Assembly: GCA_019752295.1 (NCBI GenBank) | Contig: JAIEMK010000002.1 | Span: 42,711-106,710, forward strand | Direction: 5' to 3' | DNA: 64,000 nucleotides | Source: Chitinophagaceae bacterium | Lineage (GTDB): Bacteria; Bacteroidota; Bacteroidia; Chitinophagales; Chitinophagaceae | Shown: positions 15,735 through 24,941 of the stretch, piece after piece | Layout of the letters: the number at the start of each line of letters is the position of its first letter | Numbering within the stretch: the first letter of the stretch is position 1 | Translations under genes and position numbers: made by a program | Notes under the pieces: generated by a model | Database searches by the model: none | What the model saw: the letters and a program-made list of their open reading frames with translations, nothing else | What the model was told of the DNA's origin: nothing

Positions 15735-18137
15735 CTAAACCAATGCTAATTCCAAAACCTGTTGCATTGTTTTTACATAATGAAATTGCAGGCCTTTAAT
15801 AAATGTACTGTCAATTTCTTGTACATCTTTTTCGTTCATAGCACACATAATGATTTCTTTTAAGCCTGCCCTTTTTGCTGCCAACACTTTTTCTTTAATT
15901 CCTCCAACAGGTAAAACCTGACCCCTCAATGTAATTTCACCGGTCATAGCAAGATAAGGTTTTACTCTTCTACCAGTAAATGCTGAAGCCAATGCTGTTA
16001 ACATGGTAACGCCTGCACTCGGGCCATCTTTTGGTGTAGCACCTTCGGGCACATGAATATGTATTGTTTTCTTCGTAAATGCATCAGGGTCAATTCCAAA
16101 TTTGCGTGCATTCGACTGTAAGTAACTCAAAGCGGTACTTGCACTCTCCTTCATCACATTACCCAAATTACCAGTCAATTTCATTTCCGCCTTACCTTCT
16201 CCCAAAATTGCTTCGATAAACAAAATATCGCCGCCCACGTATGTCCATGCAAGGCCAACCGCCACACCAGCCATATTCGCGGTTTTATAGATTTCGTTAC
16301 TATATCTTGACTGACCTAAAATTTTCTCCACGTCGGCAACAGTTAAAACACTCTTTACTTTATTTTTCATTGCCAGCTCTTTTGCCTGATAGCGCATAAT
16401 GGACGCAAGTTGGCGGTCTAGTTCTCTAACGCCACTTTCGCGGGTATAGTTTTCGATAATTTTTTCAAGTACTTTTTCGCTGATCTTAAAATTAATCTTA
16501 TCGAGCCCATGCGCCTCTTTTTGCTTTGGCAGTAAATGCCTTTTAGCAATCTCTACTTTTTCTTCTACTGCATAACCACTCAAATCAATAATCTCTAATC
16601 GATCGCGTAATGCAGGTTGTATATTCTGAATATTATTTGCCGTAGCAATAAAAAGAACTTTACTCAAATCGTATTCCAGCTCCAGATAGTTATCATAGAA
16701 GGTATGATTCTGCTCGGGGTCCAATACTTCTAATAAAGCAGAAGAAGGGTCACTTCTTCCATCAGTACCAATCTTATCAATCTCATCCAGAATCATTACA
16801 GGATTTGAAGATCTGCATTTTCTGATCTGCTGCAGAATTCTTCCGGGCATGGCTCCGATATAGGTTTTACGATGCCCGCGAATTTCACTTTCATCGTGCA
16901 AACCTCCCAAACTAACACGTACGTATTTTCTTCCGATCGCGTGCGCTATTGATCTTCCTAAGGATGTTTTACCAATACCGGGAGGGCCAAGAAAACAAAG
17001 AATTGGACTCTTCATATCTCCCTTCAATTTCAATACAGCAAGGTATTCGATAATCCTGCTTTTTATTTTCGACATCCCATAATGGTCTTTGTCTAAGACC
17101 GTTTGTGCATTCTTCAAATCGTAGTTATCTGCAGAATAATCGTTCCAAGGCAAGTCGAGCATCAAATCCAAATGATTGTACACAATCGAATAGTCGGGAG
17201 TAGAAGCATTCATCCTTTCAAGTTTTTCTACCCCTTTCTTAAACAAACTCTTTGCGGGTTCGGGCCATTTTTTTGCTTCGGCCTTTTTCTTCATATCAGC
17301 AATCTCGCGATCATTACTATCGCCACCCAATTCATCTTTGATGCTGTTCAATTGTTGTTGCAAAAAATATTCGCGTTGCTGTTTGTCGATCTCAGTGCGC
17401 GTTTTATTTGTTACTTTGTCTTTCAATTCTGCAAACTGCAACTCCCTGTTTAAAATATGTATCAGTCGCTCCGCGCGTTTATACACGTCGTTTGTTTCGA
17501 GTAATCCTTGTTTCTCAGTAAGATCGCTATTTAGATTACTGCTAACAAAATGTATCAGGAAGGATGCGTTCTCAATATTTTTTAAAATGATAGAAGCTTC
17601 TGTAGGAAGATTGGGTGATAAATGAATAATCTGTGCAGCAAGGTCTTTAATACTACTCACATAGGCATTAAAGTCGTCGGCAACCGGCAGGATATCATCT
17701 TCAAATAATTTTATGGAAGCCCTGAAATAAGGATCCTCTGCCTGCATTTCAAGCAATTCAAAGCGTTTCTTTCCCTGTATAATAATGGTTGTTCCTCCAT
17801 CGGGCATTTTAATCAACTTTACAATTTTGGCAACCGTACCAATCTTGCATAAGTCGTGTGGAGCAGGCTCTTCGATATTCGCATCTTTTTGTGCAAGAAC
17901 TCCTATCAGCTTATCCAGTTTATATGCATCGTTTACCGCTTTGATACTTTTATCTCTACCAACAGTAATGGGCAAAACCACGCCTGGAAATAAAACGGTA
18001 TTCCTTAATGGTAATATCGGAAGCGAGTCGGGAATAACAAGGTTCTTATCCTGTTCGCCATCATTTTCATTGATTGGGATAATCGGCATGAAATCGGTAT
18101 CATCCTCCGCTCTAAAAAACATCTTTTCTTTCAACAT
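15735..18137 (-). CDS. lon: ATP-dependent protease Lon
   Basis: An 800-residue cytosolic AAA+ protease that degrades misfolded and regulatory proteins. The substrate-binding N domain occupies about residues 38-250, then a coiled region. The AAA+ module has Walker A GPPGIGKT (384-391) and Walker B ILDEIDK (449-455). The proteolytic domain has the Ser-Lys dyad: S707 in PKDGPSAG and K750 in GGIKEK. Length and order are those of LonA. It is transcribed alone, between porQ and a small lipoprotein gene. I see no clear heat-shock operator in the 120 bases upstream. Confidence 0.97.
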   Translation of the reverse strand: MLKEKMFFRAEDDTDFMPIIPINENDGEQDKNLVIPDSLPILPLRNTVLFPGVVLPITVGRDKSIKAVNDAYKLDKLIGVLAQKDANIEEPAPHDLCKIGTVAKIVKLIKMPDGGTTIIIQGKKRFELLEMQAEDPYFRASIKLFEDDILPVADDFNAYVSSIKDLAAQIIHLSPNLPTEASIILKNIENASFLIHFVSSNLNSDLTEKQGLLETNDVYKRAERLIHILNRELQFAELKDKVTNKTRTEIDKQQREYFLQQQLNSIKDELGGDSNDREIADMKKKAEAKKWPEPAKSLFKKGVEKLERMNASTPDYSIVYNHLDLMLDLPWNDYSADNYDLKNAQTVLDKDHYGMSKIKSRIIEYLAVLKLKGDMKSPILCFLGPPGIGKTSLGRSIAHAIGRKYVRVSLGGLHDESEIRGHRKTYIGAMPGRILQQIRKCRSSNPVMILDEIDKIGTDGRSDPSSALLEVLDPEQNHTFYDNYLELEYDLSKVLFIATANNIQNIQPALRDRLEIIDLSGYAVEEKVEIAKRHLLPKQKEAHGLDKINFKISEKVLEKIIENYTRESGVRELDRQLASIMRYQAKELAMKNKVKSVLTVADVEKILGQSRYSNEIYKTANMAGVAVGLAWTYVGGDILFIEAILGEGKAEMKLTGNLGNVMKESASTALSYLQSNARKFGIDPDAFTKKTIHIHVPEGATPKDGPSAGVTMLTALASAFTGRRVKPYLAMTGEITLRGQVLPVGGIKEKVLAAKRAGLKEIIMCAMNEKDVQEIDSTFIKGLQFHYVKTMQQVLELALV

Positions 18138-18260
18138 AAAATAAATTCTTTGGTCAATATGTCACTCTAACCCTCAAAATCCCGTGAAACTAAGGGAAGC
18201 TAAATGTTACAATATTAATGCCACTGACATCAAAACCCTTTTTTTAGTACAAACTGGCAC

Positions 18261-18290
18261 AAAAAAAAATCCTCCCGATTGACGGAAGGA
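18261..18290 (-). terminator. Terminator of the second small lipoprotein
   Basis: On the minus strand TCCTTCCG-TCAAT-CGGGAGGA (8-bp stem, one G-U pair) followed by nine T residues (18269-18261). Confidence 0.88.
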
Positions 18291-18343
18291 CCTTCTTTAA
18301 GAAGTAATATTAGAAAACAAGTAGAGTATCTACAATTTACTAA

Positions 18344-18538
18344 TTATTTTTTCTTAGCAGCAGTGTCAACAGCAGCTTTTTTTGCAGTATCAACAGCAGC
18401 TTTCGCAGCAGTATCAACTTTTGCAGCAGCAGAATCAACTTTTACTGCAGGAGAATCAGCTTTAACTTCTTTGTTCTCAGCGTTGTTGCAAGCAGCCATT
18501 ACACCTGCTACAGCTAAAATTGCGAATACTTTTTTCAT
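18344..18538 (-). CDS. Second small Lys/Asp/Val/Ala-repeat lipoprotein
   Basis: A 64-residue predicted lipoprotein, paralogous to the one at 7125-7307. Signal peptide MKKVFAILAVAGVMAAC with lipobox Cys17; the mature part shares the unit KADSPAVKVDSA and continues as Ala/Lys/Asp repeats (KVDTAAKAAVDTAKK) to a terminal KKK. ATG 18538 is chosen over the frame start at 18601 because the latter lacks a lipoprotein signal and lies before the promoter. Unlike its paralog it has a clean housekeeping promoter. The function is unknown; the alternating acidic and basic residues suggest an unfolded or helical spacer. Confidence 0.8.
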   Translation of the reverse strand: MKKVFAILAVAGVMAACNNAENKEVKADSPAVKVDSAAAKVDTAAKAAVDTAKKAAVDTAAKKK

Positions 18539-18571
18539 TGTACTTGTTTTTAAAAAATTTTTTAATAGGGG

Positions 18572-18602
18572 CAAATATAATACTCCCAAATAGTTTTTCA
18601 AA
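18572..18602 (-). promoter_or_regulatory. Housekeeping promoter of the second lipoprotein
   Basis: TTTG (18602-18599), 19 bases, TATATTTG (18579-18572): an exact Bacteroidota consensus promoter, 33 bases before the ATG. Confidence 0.8.
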
Positions 18603-18634
18603 CAATTCGAAATATATTTTTTAATTGAATGTAT

Positions 18635-19948
18635 CTACTTTTTTCGGAAGAAAATCCGGATAGGTACTCCTGTAAGTTTAAATTTAAGTCGTAGTTGATT
18701 TTCCAAATAGTTTTTATAAGCCGGTTTAATATCCTCGGGATAATTAGTAAAAAAGGCAAAAGAAGGTACTGCAGTTGGCAATTGGGTAACATATTTGATT
18801 TTTACAGTATTACCTCTTACCACTGGTGCATGATAAGCTTCAACTGCCTTCAGCATCACGTCATTTAATTGTGAGGTTGGAATTTTACGACTCTTATTTT
18901 CGTACACTTCCAAGCCAAGTTCTATTGCTTTAAAAATTCTGGTCTTTTCAAGCACCGAGATAAAAACAACCGGCACATCAGTAAAAGGAGCCAGTTTGGC
19001 CTTTAATGCCTTTTCATAATCACGGGCAGTATTGGTATCTTTTTCAACCAAGTCCCACTTATTTACCAGCACTACAACTCCCTTTCCTTTTCGGGTAGCC
19101 AAACTAAATATACTTACATCCTGTGCGGTTACACCCTTGTGGGCATCAATTAACAGCAGGCAAACATCGGCATCATCCATGGCTTTGATAGCTCTGATAA
19201 TGGAGTAAAATTCGAGGTCGTCTTTTTCTTTGCTTTTTTTACGGATACCCGCTGTATCAATCAGAATAAATTCTTTTTGAAATAATTTATAGTGGGTATG
19301 AATGGTATCGCGTGTTGTTCCGGCAATATCACTAACAATGGTTCGCTCCTCGCCTACCAGCGCATTCAGGAGCGAAGATTTCCCCACATTTGGTTGCCCA
19401 ATAATTGCAAATTTGGGCAATTCATTTTCACGTAGTGTTTCGTCTGAATCATCTTCCTTCATATCTGCAGTTATCGCATCTAGTACTTCTCCAGATCCTG
19501 TTCCGGTAATACTACTCATGAAAAAAGTATTGGCTAAACCAAGTCCATAAAATTCTGTGGCTTCTAATTGACGCGCGCTATTATCCACTTTATTTACTAC
19601 CAGATATACGGGCTTTGTGGTTCTGCGTAAAATATCGGCCATAGCTTCATCCAAATCTGTAATCCCCGTAACTACATCCACCATAAAGACAATGCTATTG
19701 GCTTCTTCGATCGCAATCTTTACTTGCTTGCGAATTTCTCTTTCGAAAACATCATCCGAATGCGGTACAAATCCGCCAGTATCAATTACATTGAAAGTCT
19801 TGCCATTCCAATCAGTAACACCATATTGCCGATCGCGAGTTACCCCGCTAATATCATCCACAATTGCTTTTCGCTGTTCGAGCAAGCGGTTAAAGAAAGT
19901 ACTCTTTCCAACATTTGGTCTTCCAACAATGGCTACAGTATAACTCAT
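18635..19948 (-). CDS. der: Ribosome-assembly GTPase Der
   Basis: A 437-residue tandem GTPase that matures the 50S ribosomal subunit. Two G domains are visible: the first begins VAIVGRPNVGKSTFFNRL with DTGG and NKVD motifs; the second begins FAIIGQPNVGKSSLLNAL with DTAGIRKK and NKWDLV. A KH-like domain fills the C-terminus and ends VPIRIFFRKK. I take ATG 19948 (MSYTVAIVGRPN) since the upstream 11 residues are not family-like. It follows era by 55 bases on the same strand, so two ribosome-assembly GTPases are probably co-expressed. Confidence 0.96.
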   Translation of the reverse strand: MSYTVAIVGRPNVGKSTFFNRLLEQRKAIVDDISGVTRDRQYGVTDWNGKTFNVIDTGGFVPHSDDVFEREIRKQVKIAIEEANSIVFMVDVVTGITDLDEAMADILRRTTKPVYLVVNKVDNSARQLEATEFYGLGLANTFFMSSITGTGSGEVLDAITADMKEDDSDETLRENELPKFAIIGQPNVGKSSLLNALVGEERTIVSDIAGTTRDTIHTHYKLFQKEFILIDTAGIRKKSKEKDDLEFYSIIRAIKAMDDADVCLLLIDAHKGVTAQDVSIFSLATRKGKGVVVLVNKWDLVEKDTNTARDYEKALKAKLAPFTDVPVVFISVLEKTRIFKAIELGLEVYENKSRKIPTSQLNDVMLKAVEAYHAPVVRGNTVKIKYVTQLPTAVPSFAFFTNYPEDIKPAYKNYLENQLRLKFKLTGVPIRIFFRKK

Positions 19949-20003
19949 AAAAATCCTCCGTTTAAATAAAATGATCGGCAATATTTACAAAACCGCTCTA
20001 AAA

Positions 20004-20876
20004 CTATTTGTATCCGTATTCTCTCAACTGCAGGTCGTTATCGCGCCATTTGGGGCGCACTTTTACGAACAGTTCCAGGAATATTTTTTTACTGATAAAA
20101 TGTTCAATATCGGCTCTTGCCAAAGTTCCGATTTGTTTAATCATTTTACCCTTTTCGCCGATAATAATCGATTTCTGTGTTTCCCTTTGCACAATTATAT
20201 CAGCCTGTATCTTCACAATATCTTCTCTTTCTTTGAACTCATTAATCAATACTGCTGTATGATAAGGAATTTCATCGCCAAACAATTCATAGATCTTTTC
20301 TCTGATCATTTCAGAGGCAAAGAACTTAGTTGGCAGATCACTCAAATCTTCCTGACTATAAAAAGGAGGCCCCTCTGGTAATAACTCCAGAATGGCCGCT
20401 AATAATTTATTCAGATGCACTTTCTGCAAAGCAGAGATCTTTACGATCTTGTTGCAATAGTTTTTTTCAGAAAAGAATTTTTCGGCTAGAGCAATTCTGC
20501 CATTGCCTGCTTTATCGATCTTGTTCAGCACGATTAGGGCAGGCACTTTCAGTCGTAACTTTTGAAAGATGCCATCAATTTCTACTAGATCTTCGTTTGC
20601 GTCAACAATCAGCAAGGCAATATCAGCATCTTCTAAAGCACTCTTAACCGAACCCATCATATGTTCGTGCAATTTGTATTGCGGATCGATGATGCCCGGA
20701 GTATCAGAGAATATGATTTGATACTCATCGGGTTTATTCAAGAACGCTTTAATGCGATGGCGGGTTGTTTGCGCTTTTGGGGAGGTAATGGCCATCTTCT
20801 CGCCCACCAATGCATTGATCAGTGTGCTTTTGCCGGCATTAGGCTTACCAAATATGTTTACAAAACCTGCTTTCAT
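20004..20876 (-). CDS. era: Ribosome-assembly GTPase Era
   Basis: A 290-residue GTPase that binds 16S rRNA and promotes 30S maturation. G1 is GKPNAGKST (residues 10-18), G3 is DTPGI, G4 is NKID. A C-terminal KH domain includes the VIIGEKGKMIKQIG-type loop (seen as IIIGEKGKMIKQIGTLAR) and ends in basic residues. It heads the era-der pair. A weak promoter-like element (TAAATTTC) lies upstream. Confidence 0.97.
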   Translation of the reverse strand: MKAGFVNIFGKPNAGKSTLINALVGEKMAITSPKAQTTRHRIKAFLNKPDEYQIIFSDTPGIIDPQYKLHEHMMGSVKSALEDADIALLIVDANEDLVEIDGIFQKLRLKVPALIVLNKIDKAGNGRIALAEKFFSEKNYCNKIVKISALQKVHLNKLLAAILELLPEGPPFYSQEDLSDLPTKFFASEMIREKIYELFGDEIPYHTAVLINEFKEREDIVKIQADIIVQRETQKSIIIGEKGKMIKQIGTLARADIEHFISKKIFLELFVKVRPKWRDNDLQLREYGYK

Positions 20877-20985
20877 TGTATCCCAGAAGATGATATTTTA
20901 AGAAATTTAAAGCCGATTGTATAAAATTACAAGGCTCTGCTCTGATTCGTTTAGTTGCTATTTAATATCAAATGTAACAAATAAC

Positions 20986-21007
20986 AAAGGCCTCAATAGA
21001 GGCCTTT
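20986..21007 (-). terminator. Terminator of the initiator tRNA gene
   Basis: AAAGGCCTC-TATT-GAGGCCTTT, a perfect 9-bp stem, starts 5 bases after the 3' end of the tRNA and is followed by GTTATTTG. Confidence 0.85.
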
Positions 21008-21011
21008 TAAG

Positions 21012-21083
<72 letters not shown>

Positions 21084-21160
21084 ATATAATGTTAAATCTA
21101 TTTATCGCTTTTCCAAAAAAGATGCTCCCTCACCAACCTACTCACTATCTTAATGGGTTG

Positions 21161-21192
21161 CAAAAGTAGGTCGATGAAGCTTACTAACCAAA
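21161..21192 (-). promoter_or_regulatory. Promoter of tRNA-fMet
   Basis: TTTG (21192-21189), 20 bases, TACTTTTG (21168-21161): a perfect Bacteroidota promoter. A 5' leader of about 70 bases would be removed to give the mature tRNA. Confidence 0.8.
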
Positions 21193-21201
21193 ATTATTTG
21201 C

Positions 21202-21933
21202 TTAATCTTCGGTTTTTCTTTTTACAGATGCAATACCGCTGGTGCTGATATTCTTTGTTAACCCAGTGCCTTTGTAGTATATACTGCTTCCCCCACTTGC
21301 ACTAGCATTCAATTCTTTATTTACCGTAATCCTTACCGTTGATGCGCCTGAAGCATCCACCTTGCAATAATCTGTCTTTAAATTATAGCCTTTCACATCG
21401 CAGGCGCCACTTACATCGATATCAGTTTTATCGGCGGTGCCCGAAATTTTTAAGTTCGAAGCTCCGCTTGCACCAATATTCAAAACACCTACGCTTATAT
21501 TACCTGAAAAATCACTGGCACCCGATAATTGTATTTTCAGATCGTTTGATTTAATCGTTTCGGTAGTTTTTATATTACAAGCTCCGGAAGCTTCCACTCT
21601 GTGTAATTCTTTAAAAGTGATATACGCTTTCATTTTATTGTTATTCCACAATTTCCAATTCCAGCCCCTTCCTTCAAAATAAATGTGCAATACGCCGTTC
21701 CTGACATCGGTTTTAAGTCTATCAACAGCTTCACCCGAACCTGCGCTTACAGCTACCGCTTCTTCATTTCCCTGCGAAAGAAACAGGTCGATTGCACCTG
21801 ACACTTCAACTGCATGAAAATCTTTTACAGCCCGAACCTGAGCATTGGCATCATATACCAGATTTTTTTCATTCTGTGCATGCACATCAAACAGTGCCGC
21901 CATAAGTATCAGCAGAAAAGACAACTTCTTCAT
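21202..21933 (-). CDS. DUF2807 (GIN domain) secreted protein
   Basis: A 243-residue protein from ATG 21933 with a signal peptide (MKKLSFLLILMAALFDVHAQ). The mature part is a head-GIN/DUF2807 beta-solenoid: repeated short strands with the pattern VEASGACNIK, IGASGASNLK, IDVSGACDVK, VDASGASTVR at about 20-residue spacing. Such proteins are common in Bacteroidota and are thought to be surface or periplasmic adhesin-like; no defined role. A TAGATTTG -7 element lies at 21965-21958. It is divergent from the TPP riboswitch. Confidence 0.85.
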   Translation of the reverse strand: MKKLSFLLILMAALFDVHAQNEKNLVYDANAQVRAVKDFHAVEVSGAIDLFLSQGNEEAVAVSAGSGEAVDRLKTDVRNGVLHIYFEGRGWNWKLWNNNKMKAYITFKELHRVEASGACNIKTTETIKSNDLKIQLSGASDFSGNISVGVLNIGASGASNLKISGTADKTDIDVSGACDVKGYNLKTDYCKVDASGASTVRITVNKELNASASGGSSIYYKGTGLTKNISTSGIASVKRKTED

Positions 21934-21977
21934 AAATGCGATTTTGTTTAGAACGTTCAAATCTATCCAAAGTTACA

Positions 21978-22009
21978 ATTGGGTTATATTTTCTTAATAG
22001 CTATTTTTG
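21978..22009 (+). promoter_or_regulatory. Promoter of the TPP riboswitch transcript
   Basis: ATTG (21978-21981), 20 bases, TATTTTTG (22002-22009). The -7 element is exact and the -33 has one mismatch. Transcription would begin near 22014, right at the 5' side of the aptamer. Confidence 0.7.
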
Positions 22010-22019
22010 CAGTCGAACA

Positions 22020-22110
22020 TTCTCGGGGTGCTGTACGGTTTAAAGCCGGATGGCTGAGATAATACCCGTTGAACCTGAACAGGGTAATGCCTGCGAAGGG
22101 AAGGTGTACC
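22020..22110 (+). promoter_or_regulatory. TPP riboswitch (THI element)
   Basis: The aptamer core is unmistakable: TCGGGGTGC at the 5' side, GGCTGAGATAATACCC (22052-22067), TTGAACCTGAACAGGGTAA and TGCCTGCGAAGGGAAGG. It binds thiamine pyrophosphate and normally turns its gene off when TPP is plentiful. I see no T-run terminator in the 60 bases between aptamer and ATG 22174, so control may act on translation. It identifies the downstream receptor as a thiamine transporter. Confidence 0.95.
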
Positions 22111-22173
22111 GTTTTTCAGGTCCTCTCCATTAGCTATTCCCTGTTCCCATTTTTAACTTTTAAATCAAAAAAA

Positions 22174-24558
22174 ATGAAAAAGTTTTTGGGAACAACCATG
22201 ATTGTATTCCTCACTCTTATCGCTGTTTGTCAGCCGATAAAACCAACCATTTTAAAAGGCATTGTAAGGGATGCCTCTAATTTAAAACCATTAGCATCGG
22301 CCATTATTCAATTAGGAAATGCAAAAACTATTGCAGATGAAAACGGACTCTTTAGTTTTTCAAAACAAGCTCAAGGAACTTATCAATTAACAGTTTCAAG
22401 CCTTGGCTTCAAAACTTATGCAAGCAGCATAACGATCGAAGACGAGCAGATTTTGCTTGACATTCAGTTAAAAGAATCTGATCTTTATTTACAAGCACTC
22501 GAAGTAAAAGCAATCAGGGCTTCGGCAAATGCCCCATTTGCAAAAACCAATATTGGTAAAGATCAGATTGCACTATCAAATACGGGGCAAGACCTTCCCT
22601 TTCTTTTAAATCAAACAACTTCAGCAGTAATTAATTCCGATGCCGGCAATGGGGTAGGATATACCGGAATACATATCAGGGGTTCTGACGCAACCAGAAT
22701 TAACGTAACCCTCAATGGTATACCCTATAACGATGCAGAAAGTATGGGCACTTATTTTGTAGACCTACCCGATTTTACTTCGTCGGTAAACAGTATTCAA
22801 ATTCAAAGAGGAGTAGGTACTTCTTCAAATGGTGCGGGTGCATTCGGCGCAACACTAAATCTGGCTACCAACGAATTCAATGAAAAATCATATGCTGAAC
22901 TGAACAATAGTTTTGGTTCGTTCAACACATGGAAAAACACGTTGAAGGTTGGTACGGGATTAATTGGTGAACATTTTACTGTTGATGCAAGACTCAGCAG
23001 GATCAGTAGCAACGGATATATCGATCGTGCAAGTTCCGACCTTCAATCATTTTATTTCAGTACTGCATATCTCAATAAAAAATCATCATTGCGATTAAAC
23101 ATTTTCTCAGGAAAAGAAAAAACCTATCAGGCTTGGTATGGTGTGCCGGAAGATTCACTCCCCGTGCATCGTACTTATAACCCTGCTGGAACCGAAAGAC
23201 CGGGATCGCCTTATTATAACGAGACAGATAATTATACACAAACACATTATCAATTATTTTTCAATTATGCACTGGCAAAAAGATGGTCTTTTAACACCGC
23301 TTTTTTCATCACTAAGGGCAAGGGCTATTATGAAGAATATAAGGCAGGGCAGGCTTTTGCAGACTATGGCTTGCCAGATATCAATAGCGGTGGATCAACT
23401 ATCAGCACAACGGATTTGATTAGGCAACGTTGGCTAGATAACAACTTTCACGGACAAATCGCATCGCTTCAATATAAGGATTTAAAAAACGAATTTAATG
23501 TTGGCGGCGGCTGGACAAAATATCAGGGACAACATTTTGGCAATATCGTCTGGATGCAAACAGGCACTGTTTCTTCCGATTATCGTTACTACAATTATCC
23601 TGCAACAAAAACAGATGCAAACCTTTATGCAAAATGGCTGCATAAAATAAATAACAGATGGCAGAGTTTTGTAGACCTACAATTCAGGCATCTCAATCAT
23701 CACATGATAGGGTTTGAAGGAAATGCGAATTTGGAAGTAAACAGAAGCTTTGATTTCGTTAACCCTAAAGCCGGCATTACTTATACGCATAACGGATGGC
23801 AAACTTATTTGAGTTATGCTTTGGGAAGTAAAGAACCCAACCGCGACGATTTTCAGGCAAGTCCGGTGAGTCAACCAAAACCAGAAACCTTACACGATTT
23901 TGAATTCGGAATAGAGAAAAAAAATAAACAATTCAGTTATGGTGTTACACTTTATTATATGTACTATATCGATCAACTGGTATTAACCGGACAGATAAAC
24001 GATGTAGGTTCTTATACACGCACCAATATACCTAAGAGTTATCGGCTGGGACTGGAATTGCAAGCATCCGCAATAATTAATAAATGGATTGATATATCCG
24101 GTAATCTTAGCTTCAGCAAAAACAAGATCAAAGCATTTACCGAATACATTGATAATTGGGATACGGGTTTACAGGATGCCATCACGCATCAAAACACCAG
24201 CATTTCTTTTTCTCCGGATATGATTGGTGCATTGACCTTTAATTTGCATTTGATTAAAGGAGTTGATCTGAATTTATTAAGCAAGTATGTAAGCAAACAG
24301 TATCTCGATAATTCGCAAAACGAATCAAGAAAACTGGATGCTTATTTTGTGCAGGATCTGCGTTTGGCATACACGATAAAAAATAAAATTTTCAAAGAGT
24401 GGCATATCATTGGCCAGCTCAATAATGTATTTAATGCGAAGTACCAACCCAGTGGTTATTCATACACTTATGTTAACAATAAAGTGCAAACAAACGCCAA
24501 TGCATTTTATCCGATGGCAGGAACTAATTTTATGCTGGCATTAAACATCAACTTATAA
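22174..24558 (+). CDS. TonB-dependent outer-membrane receptor, thiamine-regulated
   Basis: A 794-residue receptor from ATG 22174, with a signal peptide followed by a CarboxypepD_reg-like domain (TILKGIVRDASNLKPLASA, about residues 25-105), a plug domain (about 125-240, with VGYTGIHIRGSDATRINVTLNG) and a 22-strand barrel ending in the aliphatic LALNINL. It imports a substrate across the outer membrane with TonB energy. The TPP riboswitch upstream points to thiamine or a precursor, as proposed for similar riboswitch-linked receptors in Bacteroidota. The frame start at TTG 22069 is rejected because it lies inside the aptamer. No cytoplasmic-membrane thiamine transporter follows. Confidence 0.93.
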   Translation: MKKFLGTTMIVFLTLIAVCQPIKPTILKGIVRDASNLKPLASAIIQLGNAKTIADENGLFSFSKQAQGTYQLTVSSLGFKTYASSITIEDEQILLDIQLKESDLYLQALEVKAIRASANAPFAKTNIGKDQIALSNTGQDLPFLLNQTTSAVINSDAGNGVGYTGIHIRGSDATRINVTLNGIPYNDAESMGTYFVDLPDFTSSVNSIQIQRGVGTSSNGAGAFGATLNLATNEFNEKSYAELNNSFGSFNTWKNTLKVGTGLIGEHFTVDARLSRISSNGYIDRASSDLQSFYFSTAYLNKKSSLRLNIFSGKEKTYQAWYGVPEDSLPVHRTYNPAGTERPGSPYYNETDNYTQTHYQLFFNYALAKRWSFNTAFFITKGKGYYEEYKAGQAFADYGLPDINSGGSTISTTDLIRQRWLDNNFHGQIASLQYKDLKNEFNVGGGWTKYQGQHFGNIVWMQTGTVSSDYRYYNYPATKTDANLYAKWLHKINNRWQSFVDLQFRHLNHHMIGFEGNANLEVNRSFDFVNPKAGITYTHNGWQTYLSYALGSKEPNRDDFQASPVSQPKPETLHDFEFGIEKKNKQFSYGVTLYYMYYIDQLVLTGQINDVGSYTRTNIPKSYRLGLELQASAIINKWIDISGNLSFSKNKIKAFTEYIDNWDTGLQDAITHQNTSISFSPDMIGALTFNLHLIKGVDLNLLSKYVSKQYLDNSQNESRKLDAYFVQDLRLAYTIKNKIFKEWHIIGQLNNVFNAKYQPSGYSYTYVNNKVQTNANAFYPMAGTNFMLALNINL

Positions 24559-24560
24559 AC

Positions 24561-24599
24561 AAAAAAGAGGCTGCCGAAAAAACCGGCAGCCTCTTTTTT
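24561..24599. terminator. Bidirectional terminator
   Basis: AAAAAA-GAGGCTGCCG-loop-CGGCAGCCTC-TTTTTT: a 10-bp perfect stem flanked by A and T runs, between the convergent receptor and rhodanese genes. It can terminate on both strands. Confidence 0.93.
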
Positions 24600-24613
24600 A
24601 TTTAGATATTATT

Positions 24614-24922
24614 TTATTTTGCAATTCTATCCTGCCATGCAAGCATTCCACCAGAAACATTTATCAGGTTACTGAAGCCCATTGTTTCCAGTATCAAACA
24701 AGCCTGACCACTTCTGTTACCACTGCGACAATACACATACAAATCTTCGTTTTTAAAACCTTCAATTGCATCTACCTGCATTGTTTGAACCTGACCAAGA
24801 GGCAATAGTATACCACCTATATTAAAATCGGCATGTTCATGCGGCTCTCTAACATCCACTAAATTAATTTTCTCGCCTGAATCAATTTTTTCCTTCAAGG
24901 CTTCTACTGAAATTGTTTGCAT
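24614..24922 (-). CDS. Single-domain rhodanese-like protein
   Basis: A 102-residue rhodanese domain. The active-site loop is YCRSGNRSG with the persulfide-forming Cys, and LVDVREPHEH is the N-terminal CH2A-type motif. Such proteins carry sulfane sulfur for thiosulfate/cyanide chemistry or sulfur relay. It is last in a minus-strand set after ddl and the PASTA gene (19-base gap to the latter). The physiological partner is unknown. Confidence 0.9.
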   Translation of the reverse strand: MQTISVEALKEKIDSGEKINLVDVREPHEHADFNIGGILLPLGQVQTMQVDAIEGFKNEDLYVYCRSGNRSGQACLILETMGFSNLINVSGGMLAWQDRIAK

Positions 24923-24941
24923 ATTATTTTGTTTAAAAGTA

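Noticed and set aside
17103..17625. Two open frames opposite lon
   Set aside because: Antisense shadows with phenylalanine/cysteine-rich translations and no supporting signals.
22069..22173. TTG start of the TonB receptor inside the riboswitch
   Set aside because: The codons coincide with conserved aptamer bases; ATG 22174 gives a normal signal peptide.
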